Assembly (NCBI GenBank): GCA_022711115.1
Contig: JAKLFP010000013.1
Span: 1 to 35,642, forward strand
DNA: 35,642 nucleotides
Direction: 5' to 3'
Source of the DNA: Candidatus Omnitrophota bacterium
Lineage (GTDB): Bacteria; Omnitrophota; Omnitrophia; Omnitrophales; Aquincolibacteriaceae
The position numbers and the translations under genes were made by a program. Positions 16,605 through 25,504 of this stretch are shown in pieces. The notes under the pieces were generated by a model. That model was not told the origin of the DNA. It searched no databases and saw only the letters and a list, made by a program, of their open reading frames with translations. How positions within the stretch are numbered: the first letter of the stretch is position 1; each line of letters begins with the position of its first letter.

Positions 16605-17184
16605 CCTCGTTGAAATGATCGTTGTGCTGGTGATTACAGCTACTTTAGGAGTTGTTCTTTACACAACTTTTGCGCAGGGAATTCGACTTTGGGTTCGGAG
16701 TGCAAAAGACCGTGGGGAATGGAAAGTTTCACTTTTAACTGAGAAAATGATCGGAGAAATGCGGAATATTTTTATGGACCCTCAGTGGGCATTTCAAGGG
16801 AATCAAGGGGAACTGAGTTTTGCCGCTTTATCTCTTGAGGGGCGGGAAGCCAAGGGGCAGACATCCAAGGTCCGACCTGTCTACCTTCATTACGTATTCG
16901 ATGCGAAAAAAAAGACGATAAATGTTCAACGTTACAGCTTTACGGATCTCTTTTCTTCAAAGCCTGTCCAAAAACCTTATACGGTAGTTTTGGACAAAGT
17001 TCGAACTTTTGAATTACAGTATTATGCTTATGATACATGGGAGAAAAGATACCATTGGAAGTCGATTTGGGATAAAAAATGTTTTCCCGAGACAATCAAA
17101 ATCACCATCGAACATGAACAAACAAATGATCGAAAATTAACGCGGATGGTCGATATGCCGCTAGGAAATGTATGCCGAGCATGA
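16570..17184 (+). CDS. gspJ: Minor pseudopilin, GspJ-like
   Basis: A 204-residue protein with prepilin site G|FSLVE (residues about 10-15) and a hydrophobic N-terminal helix. A larger beta-rich domain follows, including a SLLTEKMIGEMRN helix and a late FELQYYAYD strand. These fit GspJ, the tip pseudopilin next to GspI and GspK. It overlaps the preceding gene by 35 bases, indicating translational coupling. Confidence 0.78.
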   Translation: MRLGKLQRRGFSLVEMIVVLVITATLGVVLYTTFAQGIRLWVRSAKDRGEWKVSLLTEKMIGEMRNIFMDPQWAFQGNQGELSFAALSLEGREAKGQTSKVRPVYLHYVFDAKKKTINVQRYSFTDLFSSKPVQKPYTVVLDKVRTFELQYYAYDTWEKRYHWKSIWDKKCFPETIKITIEHEQTNDRKLTRMVDMPLGNVCRA

Positions 17185-18716
17185 AAAAAGAAAATGCGTC
17201 TCAACCATCCCAAGGAGAAACTCCCAAACGTTCGGGGTTTAAAGCTCCTTTAAAGTTCGGGGCATCTTCGATAACGCTCGTTGTGTGTCTGGGGTCAGAA
17301 TATCTTAAGATAGGCCATGGTCGTTATTCTCAAGGAGGGGTTAGGGTAGAAAACTTGTTGGTTGAAAAGATCGAAAAACGGAATGATGCGGAAATTGCGC
17401 AAATTCTCGCCTCCTATTGTAAGGGAAAAAAAATCAAGCCAGCGCAGGTTCTTTTTGTTCTTCCGTCGAAGCAATTTATTTTTAAAAACGTGGATATCCC
17501 TTCGACGGAAAAAGAAGAAGTTTCAAAAATTATTGATCTTCAAGCGGGACGTTTTACGCCTTACTTGCGCGAAGAAATCGTGATTGATTTTCTCTGCCTT
17601 GATACCTTGACGCAACATTTTACAAGTGTGCTTCTTTTTATTGTAAATCGGAAAATCGCGGATCGTTATGCTTCTATTTTTGAAATGGCCCGGGTGGAAG
17701 TCGACAAAGTAATTGTCGCATCTGAATGTATGGCAATGAGTTACGACAATGCCATTCAAGGCACCCCCCTCCAGGGAGCCTTGGGCGGGTTGCATATCGG
17801 CGAAGAATATTCCGAACTCACAGTTTTAGATAATCATCAAATTGTTTTTGTGCGAAGCATCCCTGTAGGTGCCTCGGCCTTCAAGAAAAACCAGGAACAA
17901 GCACGGATTGATTTTGTCACAGAGCTGGATAAATCAATTAACGCCTATCATGACCAGGGCGTTGGGAAACCCATTCACATGCTTTTTGCGACGGGCCTTG
18001 TGGAGAGCATCCAGAATTTGGATGCTGACATCAAAAAAATGAGCAGCCCTCAAACCAATACCATCGAGTTTTCTGTTTTCGATTATCGAAAATTATTTTC
18101 GGTCAGCGAACCGGTGATGACTGTCATGAATCAGGCTAATTATCTGTCTTTCTTTGAGATTTTTTCTGTTTTGTCCTATGCCCATCAGGCGAAAATCAAC
18201 ATCCTTCTTCCTGAGGTCAAGTTGCAGCGACGTGTCCGCGAAGGGAGCAAAGAGGCGTTAGGTATGGGAATTTTGATCATGCTGATTTTTTTACTCTTGA
18301 GTCTGATTATGGGCAGCAGGATCTACTTCAAAAAAGTGATGAATCAAAAGTTGGAAAAACTGGACCATAGTTATGGTGAAGAGGCGAAAAAGCTGGAAAC
18401 GATATCCACAAAAAACAGGATCGTTAAAAAACTGCTTGATAACCGCGGCAAGGAGCTCCAAATTCTAAATGTGATCAATGGGTTTATCGGCGACGATCTT
18501 TATCTCTCTCAAATCAACTATGACAATGAAGGGAATGTGACCATTGCCGGGACGGCGGCTTCTATGTCCCGTGTGTTTGCTTTTGTGACGCAACTGAAGG
18601 AATCCAACCGTTTCAGTAAAGTGGAAACGAAAGAAACAAAATCGCGGAAAGAAGGGAAACAGGATGTTGCTGATTTTTTAATAGAATGTGTTTTGGCGCA
18701 GGGATTCTTGTTGTGA
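17172..18716 (+). CDS. gspL: GspL-like PilM-PilN fusion protein
   Basis: The 514-residue protein has a cytoplasmic actin-like PilM/GspL domain (about 30-360; SSITLVVCLGSEYLKIG, then FVLPSKQFIFKNVDIP, then a GGLHIGEEYSELTVLD nucleotide-pocket strand). One transmembrane segment lies at about 375-392. A periplasmic PilN/ferredoxin-like domain follows, with LSQINYDNEGNVTIAG. It would link GspE to the pseudopilus through the inner-membrane platform. In type IV pilus systems PilM and PilN are separate; a single chain is the GspL arrangement. ATG at 17181, in an ATGA overlap with the preceding stop, is an equally possible start. Confidence 0.82.
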   Translation: MPSMKKENASQPSQGETPKRSGFKAPLKFGASSITLVVCLGSEYLKIGHGRYSQGGVRVENLLVEKIEKRNDAEIAQILASYCKGKKIKPAQVLFVLPSKQFIFKNVDIPSTEKEEVSKIIDLQAGRFTPYLREEIVIDFLCLDTLTQHFTSVLLFIVNRKIADRYASIFEMARVEVDKVIVASECMAMSYDNAIQGTPLQGALGGLHIGEEYSELTVLDNHQIVFVRSIPVGASAFKKNQEQARIDFVTELDKSINAYHDQGVGKPIHMLFATGLVESIQNLDADIKKMSSPQTNTIEFSVFDYRKLFSVSEPVMTVMNQANYLSFFEIFSVLSYAHQAKINILLPEVKLQRRVREGSKEALGMGILIMLIFLLLSLIMGSRIYFKKVMNQKLEKLDHSYGEEAKKLETISTKNRIVKKLLDNRGKELQILNVINGFIGDDLYLSQINYDNEGNVTIAGTAASMSRVFAFVTQLKESNRFSKVETKETKSRKEGKQDVADFLIECVLAQGFLL

Positions 18717-18725
18717 GGAAATGAA

Positions 18726-19322
18726 ATGAAACCGATAAAATTTAATCCAGAAGCAATATTTTTTAAGCTGAGCGGTCCAGGCAGGATCCTATTTATTGTG
18801 ACGGTGGTTTTTGTCATGATGGCATTGATGGACCGTTTGATGATTGGTCCTTATATGTCACAGATGCAGTATATGGAAGCCGAAACGAAAGCTCAGCGCG
18901 AGAGCATTAAACGCAGTAAAAGGATTATTGCTTTTCGGGACAGCATTTCTCAGGAGTATGCCAAGTACAGCACTTATCTTGATAGCGGGGAAATGACGCA
19001 AGAGCAAATTATCGCTGCCCTTTTGAAAAAGATAGAAACCCTGGCAGGGCAGCAATCCGTGACGGTAACCAATATCCGCCCCGGCGATGTTGAAGAAAAG
19101 CCGATCTATCGAGTTTACAAAACAAGCATTGATTGCGAAGGCAAACTCGGCAATATTCTGTCTTTCATTAATCTTTTGGAACAATCCGATTATCTTTTTC
19201 AAGTAGAGCGGTATACGATGGGACCCAAATCTAAAGGCTCCGATATCGCCAAAAGCACTTTGGACATAGCGCGTACGCTCATTACGGCTGAAAAAATAGA
19301 CGGTCTTGAGGAGCTTCCATGA
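18726..19322 (+). CDS. GspM/PilO-like assembly protein
   Basis: A 198-residue protein with a single N-terminal transmembrane segment (about 19-37), a coiled-coil stretch (about 45-70), and a periplasmic ferredoxin-like domain with YKTSIDCEGKLGNILSFINLLE, typical of PilO and GspM. It pairs with the preceding GspL-like protein, as PilN with PilO. The stop overlaps the next start (ATGA), so the downstream TPR gene is coupled to it. Confidence 0.78.
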   Translation: MKPIKFNPEAIFFKLSGPGRILFIVTVVFVMMALMDRLMIGPYMSQMQYMEAETKAQRESIKRSKRIIAFRDSISQEYAKYSTYLDSGEMTQEQIIAALLKKIETLAGQQSVTVTNIRPGDVEEKPIYRVYKTSIDCEGKLGNILSFINLLEQSDYLFQVERYTMGPKSKGSDIAKSTLDIARTLITAEKIDGLEELP

Positions 19323-20161
19323 GCAATAAAGCAAAGGCCTTTTTGTTTTTTATCTTTTCCTTCGTTTTTTTTGCAGTGCATTTATGTTTTGCCGGAATCA
19401 GCGCTAGGGAATATCAGCGAGCAATCAAGTATCTTGAAGAAAAAAAATATAATGAAGCCATTGAAATTATTCAGGATTCGATCAACGAGGACCCGAATCA
19501 AGCGATGCTTTATAATTTGCTTGGTCTGATTTATCTAACTCAGAACGAGTCGATTACCAGCGCCATTGGTTCTTTTGAGGAAGCTATCCGTTTGGACCCT
19601 AATTTTGCGGACGCTTATTATAATCTGGCTACGGTTTATGCTGGGATCGGTAATCGCCCCGAACGGGCTGCCGAATATTTCAGAAAAACCATTGAAATCG
19701 ATCCGAATTATATGAAAGCTTATTTCGGTCTTGGCTGGTTTTCATTGACTGCGGAAGAGGACCCAAAAATGGCGGCCGAATATTTTCAAAAAACCATTAA
19801 TAATTATCCAAATTTTGCGGAGGCTTATTATGGTTTGGGTCTCTCTTACGTTCAGATGAAAAAAGCGCCTATGGCGCTGGAATCTGTTTCGAAAATAAGA
19901 GAAATGGGCAGGGAGGAACTTGCCGCTCTACTTGAGATGGCTATCCGGGGCGAGGGTTTCCCCGAAGGCCTCAGAGAAGAAAATAGTGATCTGCCCCCTG
20001 AAAAGGAAATCCCACTTTTACAAAAATCCGATGAATTTGAAGGAAAAGAAGTACCACTGGAGAAAAAAGGCAATCTTCCTTTGAGGCAGCAGGCTTCCGA
20101 AATTCCAGTCCAAAACGAAAACACATCAACGACCAATTCCAATCCCTTTCGTTTGAATTGA
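19319..20161 (+). CDS. Secreted TPR-repeat protein
   Basis: The 280-residue protein has a signal peptide (hydrophobic about 7-24, cleavage likely after CFA). About five TPR units follow (residues about 30-190; repeated pattern A-Y-NL-YxxxGx-x-A-xxFx-AIxLDPN). The C-terminal 80 residues are Glu/Pro/Lys-rich and probably disordered. It is a periplasmic scaffold, possibly a PilF/PilW-like factor for secretin assembly, since it closes the T2SS gene run. It is not a clear lipoprotein: the Cys at the end of the h-region lacks a good lipobox. Confidence 0.75.
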   Translation: MSNKAKAFLFFIFSFVFFAVHLCFAGISAREYQRAIKYLEEKKYNEAIEIIQDSINEDPNQAMLYNLLGLIYLTQNESITSAIGSFEEAIRLDPNFADAYYNLATVYAGIGNRPERAAEYFRKTIEIDPNYMKAYFGLGWFSLTAEEDPKMAAEYFQKTINNYPNFAEAYYGLGLSYVQMKKAPMALESVSKIREMGREELAALLEMAIRGEGFPEGLREENSDLPPEKEIPLLQKSDEFEGKEVPLEKKGNLPLRQQASEIPVQNENTSTTNSNPFRLN

Positions 20162-20188
20162 AAGGATCAAAAGGAATTTGTTTGGTTG

Positions 20189-20551
20189 TTAATGGGTTGT
20201 TTTCTTTTTTTCTTCCTCGATCTGTTTGATCCGGAGATCCAATTTGGCGATCGCTTGTGCAATGGTTTCAGTCCGGTTGTTTTGTTCATTGATATAGAGG
20301 GTGAGGAGAAGACTGGAAAATATGACAAAAATAAGCAAAAGGAAAAAGATAAAGTTGCTGGGCAGAGCAAAGCCAGCCCACTGGGCAATATTTCGAAGCC
20401 ATGCATCATAAATGGTGAAAAAAATTACTCCCGCGCTTAAGACCAGCCACGTTAAAGCGTACTTGAAGGACATTTTTTGACGCCGGATGAGATCAATCAC
20501 GGCAATCAGGATAAAAGCGGTCAGGCACAGAGCAAATGTCTTGGGTTGCAT
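20189..20551 (-). CDS. DUF2304 membrane protein
   Basis: A 120-residue protein with three hydrophobic segments (about 5-20, 30-48, 63-85) and a charged C-terminal helix (about 90-115). The arrangement, size and start (MQPKTFALCLTAFILIAVIDLIRRQKMS split around the first loop) match DUF2304. Members of that family regularly lie beside family 2 polyprenyl-phosphate glycosyltransferases, as here. The role is unknown but probably supports lipid-linked sugar synthesis. It has a strong AGGAGG ribosome binding site five bases before ATG, next to a pair of competing hairpins. Confidence 0.82.
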   Translation of the reverse strand: MQPKTFALCLTAFILIAVIDLIRRQKMSFKYALTWLVLSAGVIFFTIYDAWLRNIAQWAGFALPSNFIFFLLLIFVIFSSLLLTLYINEQNNRTETIAQAIAKLDLRIKQIEEEKKKTTH

Positions 20552-20564
20552 GAAGACCTCCTGG

Positions 20565-20619
20565 TACCGCTTAAGATTGATTTTATGGGCGTAGCGGTAC
20601 AGTACGGGTGGCCCATAAA
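20565..20619 (-). promoter_or_regulatory. Two overlapping, mutually exclusive hairpins before the DUF2304 gene
   Basis: In the 70-base gap after the glycosyltransferase gene, one inverted repeat pairs TTTATGGGC (20582-20590) with GCCCATAAA (20611-20619). A second pairs TACCGCT (20565-20571) with AGCGGTA (20593-20599). One arm of each lies in the loop of the other, so they cannot both form as simple hairpins. The 20565-20571 arm is two bases from the AGGAGG ribosome binding site (complement of 20557-20562). This looks like a translational switch, or alternatively an mRNA processing or pseudoknot structure. Confidence 0.45.
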
Positions 20620-20621
20620 CG

Positions 20622-21329
20622 CTATTTTTTTTTCTTTAAAGTATCAATTAAAATAGCTAATGTGACTTTGACCATGTAATAAAATGTTGCGAAATAACGG
20701 ATAGAAGATTGTCCGCCCTGCCGTGTACGCATCTGTACAGGGATTTCGCCTATTCTTGCTTCATGGCGCTTTGCGATTTTGATGGCTTCAGGCTCAGGGA
20801 AATCTACAGGATAGTAGTCAGCGAAAATCTTGATGATCTTTTTTCCTGCGGCCCGGAATCCGGAAGTCGGGTCTGTAAGATAAAGCCCTGTGAGGAGCCC
20901 GAGGAGATGGCAGAAGAAACGTATGCCGGCCCTTCGGAAAAAAGTCGATCGGTAAGTGCTAAAATGTTTATCAAGGAAACGGCTTCCGATGCAGAGGTCA
21001 AGTCTGCCTTCCTGAACGGGTTCTATAAGGTTCTTAAGATAGGAAGGATCATGCTGCCCGTCGCCGTCCACTTGAACCGCAATGTCATAATGTCTCTCAT
21101 AAGCGATTTGATAGCCGGTTTGAACAGCGCCGCCAATGCCGAGATTGCAAGGCAGCGTTGCGACGAATGCGCCGGATTTAAGGGCTTCTTCTTCGGTATC
21201 ATCGCTTGAACCATCATTGATGACGAGTCGGTCCGCCTCAGGAAATGAACTTTGTATTTCTTCGAGGGTCTTTCGGATGGAGTGCCCTTCGTTAAATGCA
21301 GGGATGATAATAAGAATTTTAGTGTTCAT
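20622..21329 (-). CDS. Family 2 glycosyltransferase (polyprenyl-phosphate sugar synthase type)
   Basis: The 235-residue GT-A enzyme starts ILIIIPAFNEGHSI and carries LVINDGSSDDT and the metal-binding DxD-like motif QVDGDGQHDP. LTDPTSGFRAAGKK follows, then a C-terminal amphipathic segment without transmembrane helices. This matches DPM1/DPMS-like enzymes that transfer a sugar from a nucleotide donor to polyprenyl phosphate at the inner face of the membrane. Its product could feed the GT-C enzymes in this window (21406-23952 and 27274-28731). It heads a two-gene minus-strand operon with DUF2304. The start has no clear ribosome binding site. Confidence 0.88.
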   Translation of the reverse strand: MNTKILIIIPAFNEGHSIRKTLEEIQSSFPEADRLVINDGSSDDTEEEALKSGAFVATLPCNLGIGGAVQTGYQIAYERHYDIAVQVDGDGQHDPSYLKNLIEPVQEGRLDLCIGSRFLDKHFSTYRSTFFRRAGIRFFCHLLGLLTGLYLTDPTSGFRAAGKKIIKIFADYYPVDFPEPEAIKIAKRHEARIGEIPVQMRTRQGGQSSIRYFATFYYMVKVTLAILIDTLKKKK

Positions 21330-21405
21330 AGGAGATTCATTTTAGTCTATTATGCAACAGATCAATCGGAACTCAAGGCTTTTTAAACAAAAGGTCTTCA
21401 AATAA

Positions 21406-23952
21406 ATGGAATTTTCAAAACGAACATATTCATTTTTGAAATCACTTTTGATTATTCTCGCGATTAGCTTTCTCGCGATTTATTTTCGGACTTATTCTAT
21501 TCACGGCGGCATCGCCTGGCTCTTTCGTTCCACAGAGTCTGAAGCTCGTCGGATAGTGGATCAAGGGCTGAAAACTCAGTTGCAGGATGCTCTTAAAAAG
21601 AGTTACCCGCAGCTTTCTGATACGGCACGAATGCAGATGGCAGCGCTCCAATTTGAAAAGGTCAAGATCAACGAGCATATTCAATATGAGAATGCAGTAG
21701 CGAAAGCTAAATCGAATTTGGATCAAACCCGGCGTGCTGGAAAACGAACTTATTTGCTGGAAGCTGATCCTTATCATTATTTTTATCTTACGGAGCAGCT
21801 GCTTAAGACAGGACATGTGTCGGATACTGTCAGGGCGGGTCTGAGCTTTCAGCCGCTTATGCGTGCTCCCCATGGCCACTGGGAGCCTTTTTTGCTTCAT
21901 CCTTATGTAGGGTTATTTTGGTATCGTCTTTTTAAAATAGGGAATCCTCAAATTTTATTATTGGAAGCGGTTGCTTCTGTGCCGCTCTTGCTGACTTTTT
22001 TGGTAATTCTTGTTGCTTTTTTATTGGGTAAAATTTTGAGATTTTCTGTTGCAGCTCGAACTGCCGGTATCATGACGCTTGTCCTGTCACCAATCTTCAT
22101 TCAGCGAAGTGCCTTTGGTTGGTACGATACAGATCCCTACAATTATATTTTCCCCATGCTTATTCTTGCTTCTATGTTCTACGGTTTTCATAATGAGAAA
22201 AAACTCCTTGTTGGAGTAGGTTTGGCATCTTTTTTTACGGGATTTTATGCCTTATTTTGGGAAGGCTGGGCGTTTATGTTCGTCCTTGTCCCAGCTAGTC
22301 TTTTGGGAAGTTTCTTTCTCTTGGCGTTGATTTATCGGTTTCAAATGCCGGTTATCGTGAAAACGATTCTGCGTTTTTGGGGGCTATATGTTTTGTGCTC
22401 GTTGGTCTTTTTAGCACTTTTTTTGACTCCCACAGGATTTGCCTACTCGATTCAAAATGGGTGGAAGGCTCTCCATGAATTCGGTCTTTCCAATATGGAT
22501 ATTTGGCCTAATATTTTCTTGACCGTCGGGGAGGCAGAAGGGATTACGCTCAACAAATTGATCTTTCTCACGGGGAATTATGTCACATTCGCCGTAGCCT
22601 TGGTTGGAGTGTTCTTGGAAGGGCTAAGGGTGTTCAGGCAGAAGGATGTTTTTAATCAATTGAGATTTGTTTTTTTTATTCTCTTCAGCATTCCTCTTTT
22701 ACTTATGTCCCTTAAGACGGAGAGGTTCTCTCTGCTTTTTGTTCTGCCGCTTTCGATTTTTGTTGCTTTTGCCATGATGCGAATTTCAGAGATATCCGAG
22801 GCATTCATGCAACGTCGGAAAGCTTCCGAGCTTACAAAACGAATGCTTGGCCGGTTAGGAGTCACCTTTTTGTTTTTTCTCGTTTTTTCCCCTTTGTTAC
22901 TTTTAATGGCGCATCTTGTGGCGGGCGCCATTCGGCCGATTATGGATGATGTCTGGTACGAGTCTCTTTTGGAAGTGCGTGCGAAAACGCCGGAAAATGC
23001 CATTGTGAATAGTTGGTGGCCACCGGGTTATTTCATAGCCGCTATAGCTAATAGACGTGTGACCATGGATGGAGGGACTCAGCGTTTTCATGAACCTTTT
23101 TGGATGGCAAAGGTTCTTTTGTCGGAAAACGAACATGAGGCTGCAGGCATTCTTCGAATGCTCAATGTAAGCGGCGATGATGCGTTGGAGCAACTCCAGA
23201 AGTGGGGTATGGATGTGCCCGATGCCGTTGATTTGATTCTCAAGATAACAGGTTTGCCTCGAGGCGAAGCATTGCTGGCTTTGCCTTCATTCATGTCAGA
23301 CGAACAAAAAAATGCTCTATTGGACAAGACGCATGGGGGAGGAATAATGCCACCTTCTTATCTTTTTCTCTATGATGATTTGGTTACCCAAAATCTCGGT
23401 GTCAGCGTTCTGGCTCAGTGGGATTTTAGAAAAGCCAAAAAAATTCAGGAGCAAAAACAAAACCGGTCTGTTCAAAGCCTTGTGCATCTTGGGATCAATG
23501 CAAGCGAATCTTATGTGCGGGATCTTGTTAAAGTGACGGGACAATGGTTGCGTTATTCTCCCGTTTCATTATTGGAGCAAAGGCAAAAAGATGTGCTGTA
23601 TTTTAAAAATGGCCTTCGGTTGGATTGGGCAACGAAAGAGGCTTTTCTTTTTATTCCTTCACAGAGAATTCAAGGAAAACCCGCAAGTCTTTTTTATTTC
23701 GATCAGGGACAACTAGTTGAAAAAAAATATGAAGGGACCACCCTTGAAATTTCTGCGCTGGTTTTTGAAGAGAATGGTTCTTTTTATAATGTTCTTGCAG
23801 ATGCCAAGCTTATTCGTTCGTTGCTTTTCCGACTTTATTATTTAAGAGGGCAAGGGTTGTCTCTTTTCAAACCGCTTGTCAGCAAAGGGACTTTATCGGG
23901 AGGGACTGTGGTGCGTGTTTTTGAACTGGATCGGAGCAAGCTTTCAGCCTGA
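21406..23952 (+). CDS. STT3-like oligosaccharyltransferase with altered WWDYG motif
   Basis: The 848-residue GT-C protein has about 11-13 transmembrane segments and a C-terminal periplasmic domain. It keeps the catalytic set of the STT3/AglB/PglB family: first acidic motif EADPY (D121), second YDTDPYN (D241, D243), EL5 motif TVGE (E376) and ERFS Arg. At the site that recognises the acceptor +2 Ser/Thr, where WWDYG is expected, it reads WWPPG (537-541), followed by the usual IANRRV-DGGTQ. It should transfer a lipid-linked glycan to protein at the periplasmic face. N-x-S/T specificity cannot be assumed because the binding Asp is lost. The gene is divergent to the glycosyltransferase pair and splits gspK from the rest of the T2SS genes. 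Confidence 0.85.
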   Translation: MEFSKRTYSFLKSLLIILAISFLAIYFRTYSIHGGIAWLFRSTESEARRIVDQGLKTQLQDALKKSYPQLSDTARMQMAALQFEKVKINEHIQYENAVAKAKSNLDQTRRAGKRTYLLEADPYHYFYLTEQLLKTGHVSDTVRAGLSFQPLMRAPHGHWEPFLLHPYVGLFWYRLFKIGNPQILLLEAVASVPLLLTFLVILVAFLLGKILRFSVAARTAGIMTLVLSPIFIQRSAFGWYDTDPYNYIFPMLILASMFYGFHNEKKLLVGVGLASFFTGFYALFWEGWAFMFVLVPASLLGSFFLLALIYRFQMPVIVKTILRFWGLYVLCSLVFLALFLTPTGFAYSIQNGWKALHEFGLSNMDIWPNIFLTVGEAEGITLNKLIFLTGNYVTFAVALVGVFLEGLRVFRQKDVFNQLRFVFFILFSIPLLLMSLKTERFSLLFVLPLSIFVAFAMMRISEISEAFMQRRKASELTKRMLGRLGVTFLFFLVFSPLLLLMAHLVAGAIRPIMDDVWYESLLEVRAKTPENAIVNSWWPPGYFIAAIANRRVTMDGGTQRFHEPFWMAKVLLSENEHEAAGILRMLNVSGDDALEQLQKWGMDVPDAVDLILKITGLPRGEALLALPSFMSDEQKNALLDKTHGGGIMPPSYLFLYDDLVTQNLGVSVLAQWDFRKAKKIQEQKQNRSVQSLVHLGINASESYVRDLVKVTGQWLRYSPVSLLEQRQKDVLYFKNGLRLDWATKEAFLFIPSQRIQGKPASLFYFDQGQLVEKKYEGTTLEISALVFEENGSFYNVLADAKLIRSLLFRLYYLRGQGLSLFKPLVSKGTLSGGTVVRVFELDRSKLSA

Positions 23953-24026
23953 CCGTTGGCAGGAAAGGATTTGCATGAAAAATTTTGAAAATGGAATTAT
24001 CAGTAAAAAGAAAGGAGGAGGATGGA

Positions 24027-24380
24027 ATGAAAAAGAATGAATGGCGCAAGATTTCTTTCTTGGCGGTGGGGAGCTGTTTTTTGCTCTCACCCTTGACCTA
24101 TGCGGATACGGATGTTTCTTCAAAAGATGTCGCCGTACGAAAAGTAGGTGTTTCCTGGAATATGGCAGAAGATCGAAGGATTGAAAATAACGGTGGGATT
24201 TATCAGCCGGAGGGAGAGGACAAATATATCAAGCGTTTGATCGACGGACTTTCCGCAAAAGTAGATCAGCTCATCGCTCAGACTAATCGGATCGAAAAAA
24301 AATTGGATTCGCTGGGCGCTACAAGCAATGCCGGGAACGGGACATTGATATCTGAAGGCGGAAATAACAGGAAGAGATAG
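24027..24380 (+). CDS. Small exported protein with a C-terminal coiled coil
   Basis: 117 residues with a signal peptide (MKKNEWRKISFLAVGSCFLL, cleavage probably after TYA) and a short coiled-coil helix near the end (about residues 71-100, with heptad-like I/L spacing). No family is recognised. ATG at 24027 is chosen because AGGAGGAGG lies directly upstream; a longer frame from 23985 would put the signal peptide inside. It sits between the oligosaccharyltransferase and gspK and may serve the secretion system. Confidence 0.65.
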   Translation: MKKNEWRKISFLAVGSCFLLSPLTYADTDVSSKDVAVRKVGVSWNMAEDRRIENNGGIYQPEGEDKYIKRLIDGLSAKVDQLIAQTNRIEKKLDSLGATSNAGNGTLISEGGNNRKR

Positions 24381-24460
24381 ACTGAAAATGCCAGGGTGTT
24401 GTTGTTTTTTAGAAAAAGATTTTTTTAGTTTTAATTTTAAACTAGGGAGAAGGTCCCATA

Positions 24461-25504
24461 TTGTTCAAAAAGAAAACCAAGGATGATCAAGGGAGCATTT
24501 TGATTGTATGCTTTTTTGTTCTTGTCTTGCTCAGCGCTTTTGCCTTAACGGTTGGGTATATGATGCGACAGAAATTGCAGGTGATTATTCGTGTCGATGA
24601 TCGCCAAAAGCTTCGTTTTTTAGGGGATGCTGCTGTCAAAAAATCAATCTATGTGCTTTTAAAGCATCGGAAAAATCCGCAGTCGTTTGATGCCCTCAAT
24701 CAAAGCTGGAGCCAAAATGAATCAGAATTCAAAGAAATTAAAATGGGAAATGGAGTTTTTTCGGTCGCTCAGTGGGTCAATACTTATAACAGTAAAACAA
24801 AAAAAATAGAAACAGGGCAGCGCTATGGCCTCCTCGATGAGGAGAGTAAAATAAATATTAATCGCATGCAGTCTCCTGAAGTCTTAAGCCGGCTTTTTGT
24901 GGAAGTGGGATCGGTGACTCCTAGGGTGGCCGATGATTTGGCCAAAGCCATCATGAATTGGAAGGGGAAAACCAAAAATACATTTGAAGACGGCTACTAC
25001 GCAGATTTGAAACCTCCCTATACGTCCCGGCATGATGCTTTTACAACTTTACAAGAACTTCAGTGGATTAAAGGGATGACCGCAGAAATATATGAAAAGA
25101 TCCTGCCTTATGTGACACTTCACAGTACGGGGCATATTAATCTGAATACGGCTTCACGTCCTGTCCTTATCGCTCTTGGAATGGCTCCTTCTATTTGTGA
25201 TAAACTTCTGGCTTATAGGAATTGGCATGATGGTTTAGAGGGGACCAGTGATGACAGGGTCATTATGAACTTGTCATCATTTCCACAAGACCTTGCTAAT
25301 AGCAGTTTTTTGGACCATAATGAAGAATTAAATATTAAAGCTGTGATTGATTCAGGTGTGTTAACGATTAAATCACAGAATTTTAGTGTCTGCGTATTGG
25401 CACAATTATTACATAAACGCCAGACTTTGCGCCTCAAAGCAATATTCGATGATCGGGGAGTTATCAAACAATGGGAAGAAGAGTTCGTCGTTTTGCCCTC
25501 ATAA
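24461..25504 (+). CDS. gspK: T2SS minor pseudopilin GspK
   Basis: The 347-residue protein has the GspK layout. The N-terminus is DDQGSILIVCFFVLVLLSAF, with a Gly|Ser cleavage site and no Glu at +5, as usual for GspK. LLDEESKININ follows, then two helix-hairpin-helix-like modules including GHINLNTASRPVLIALGM. GspK caps the pseudopilus tip with GspI and GspJ, whose genes are 8 kb upstream in the main cluster. The start is TTG at 24461, supported by GGGAGAAGG about ten bases upstream. It overlaps the protease gene by 34 bases. Confidence 0.9.
   Translation: MFKKKTKDDQGSILIVCFFVLVLLSAFALTVGYMMRQKLQVIIRVDDRQKLRFLGDAAVKKSIYVLLKHRKNPQSFDALNQSWSQNESEFKEIKMGNGVFSVAQWVNTYNSKTKKIETGQRYGLLDEESKININRMQSPEVLSRLFVEVGSVTPRVADDLAKAIMNWKGKTKNTFEDGYYADLKPPYTSRHDAFTTLQELQWIKGMTAEIYEKILPYVTLHSTGHINLNTASRPVLIALGMAPSICDKLLAYRNWHDGLEGTSDDRVIMNLSSFPQDLANSSFLDHNEELNIKAVIDSGVLTIKSQNFSVCVLAQLLHKRQTLRLKAIFDDRGVIKQWEEEFVVLPS

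Noticed and set aside
23975-24040. 21-residue frame with an AGGAAAGGA ribosome binding site overlapping the start of the 24027 gene
   Set aside because: It could be a leader peptide, but its sequence is only the purine-rich ribosome binding site of the next gene read in another frame. Too little evidence.
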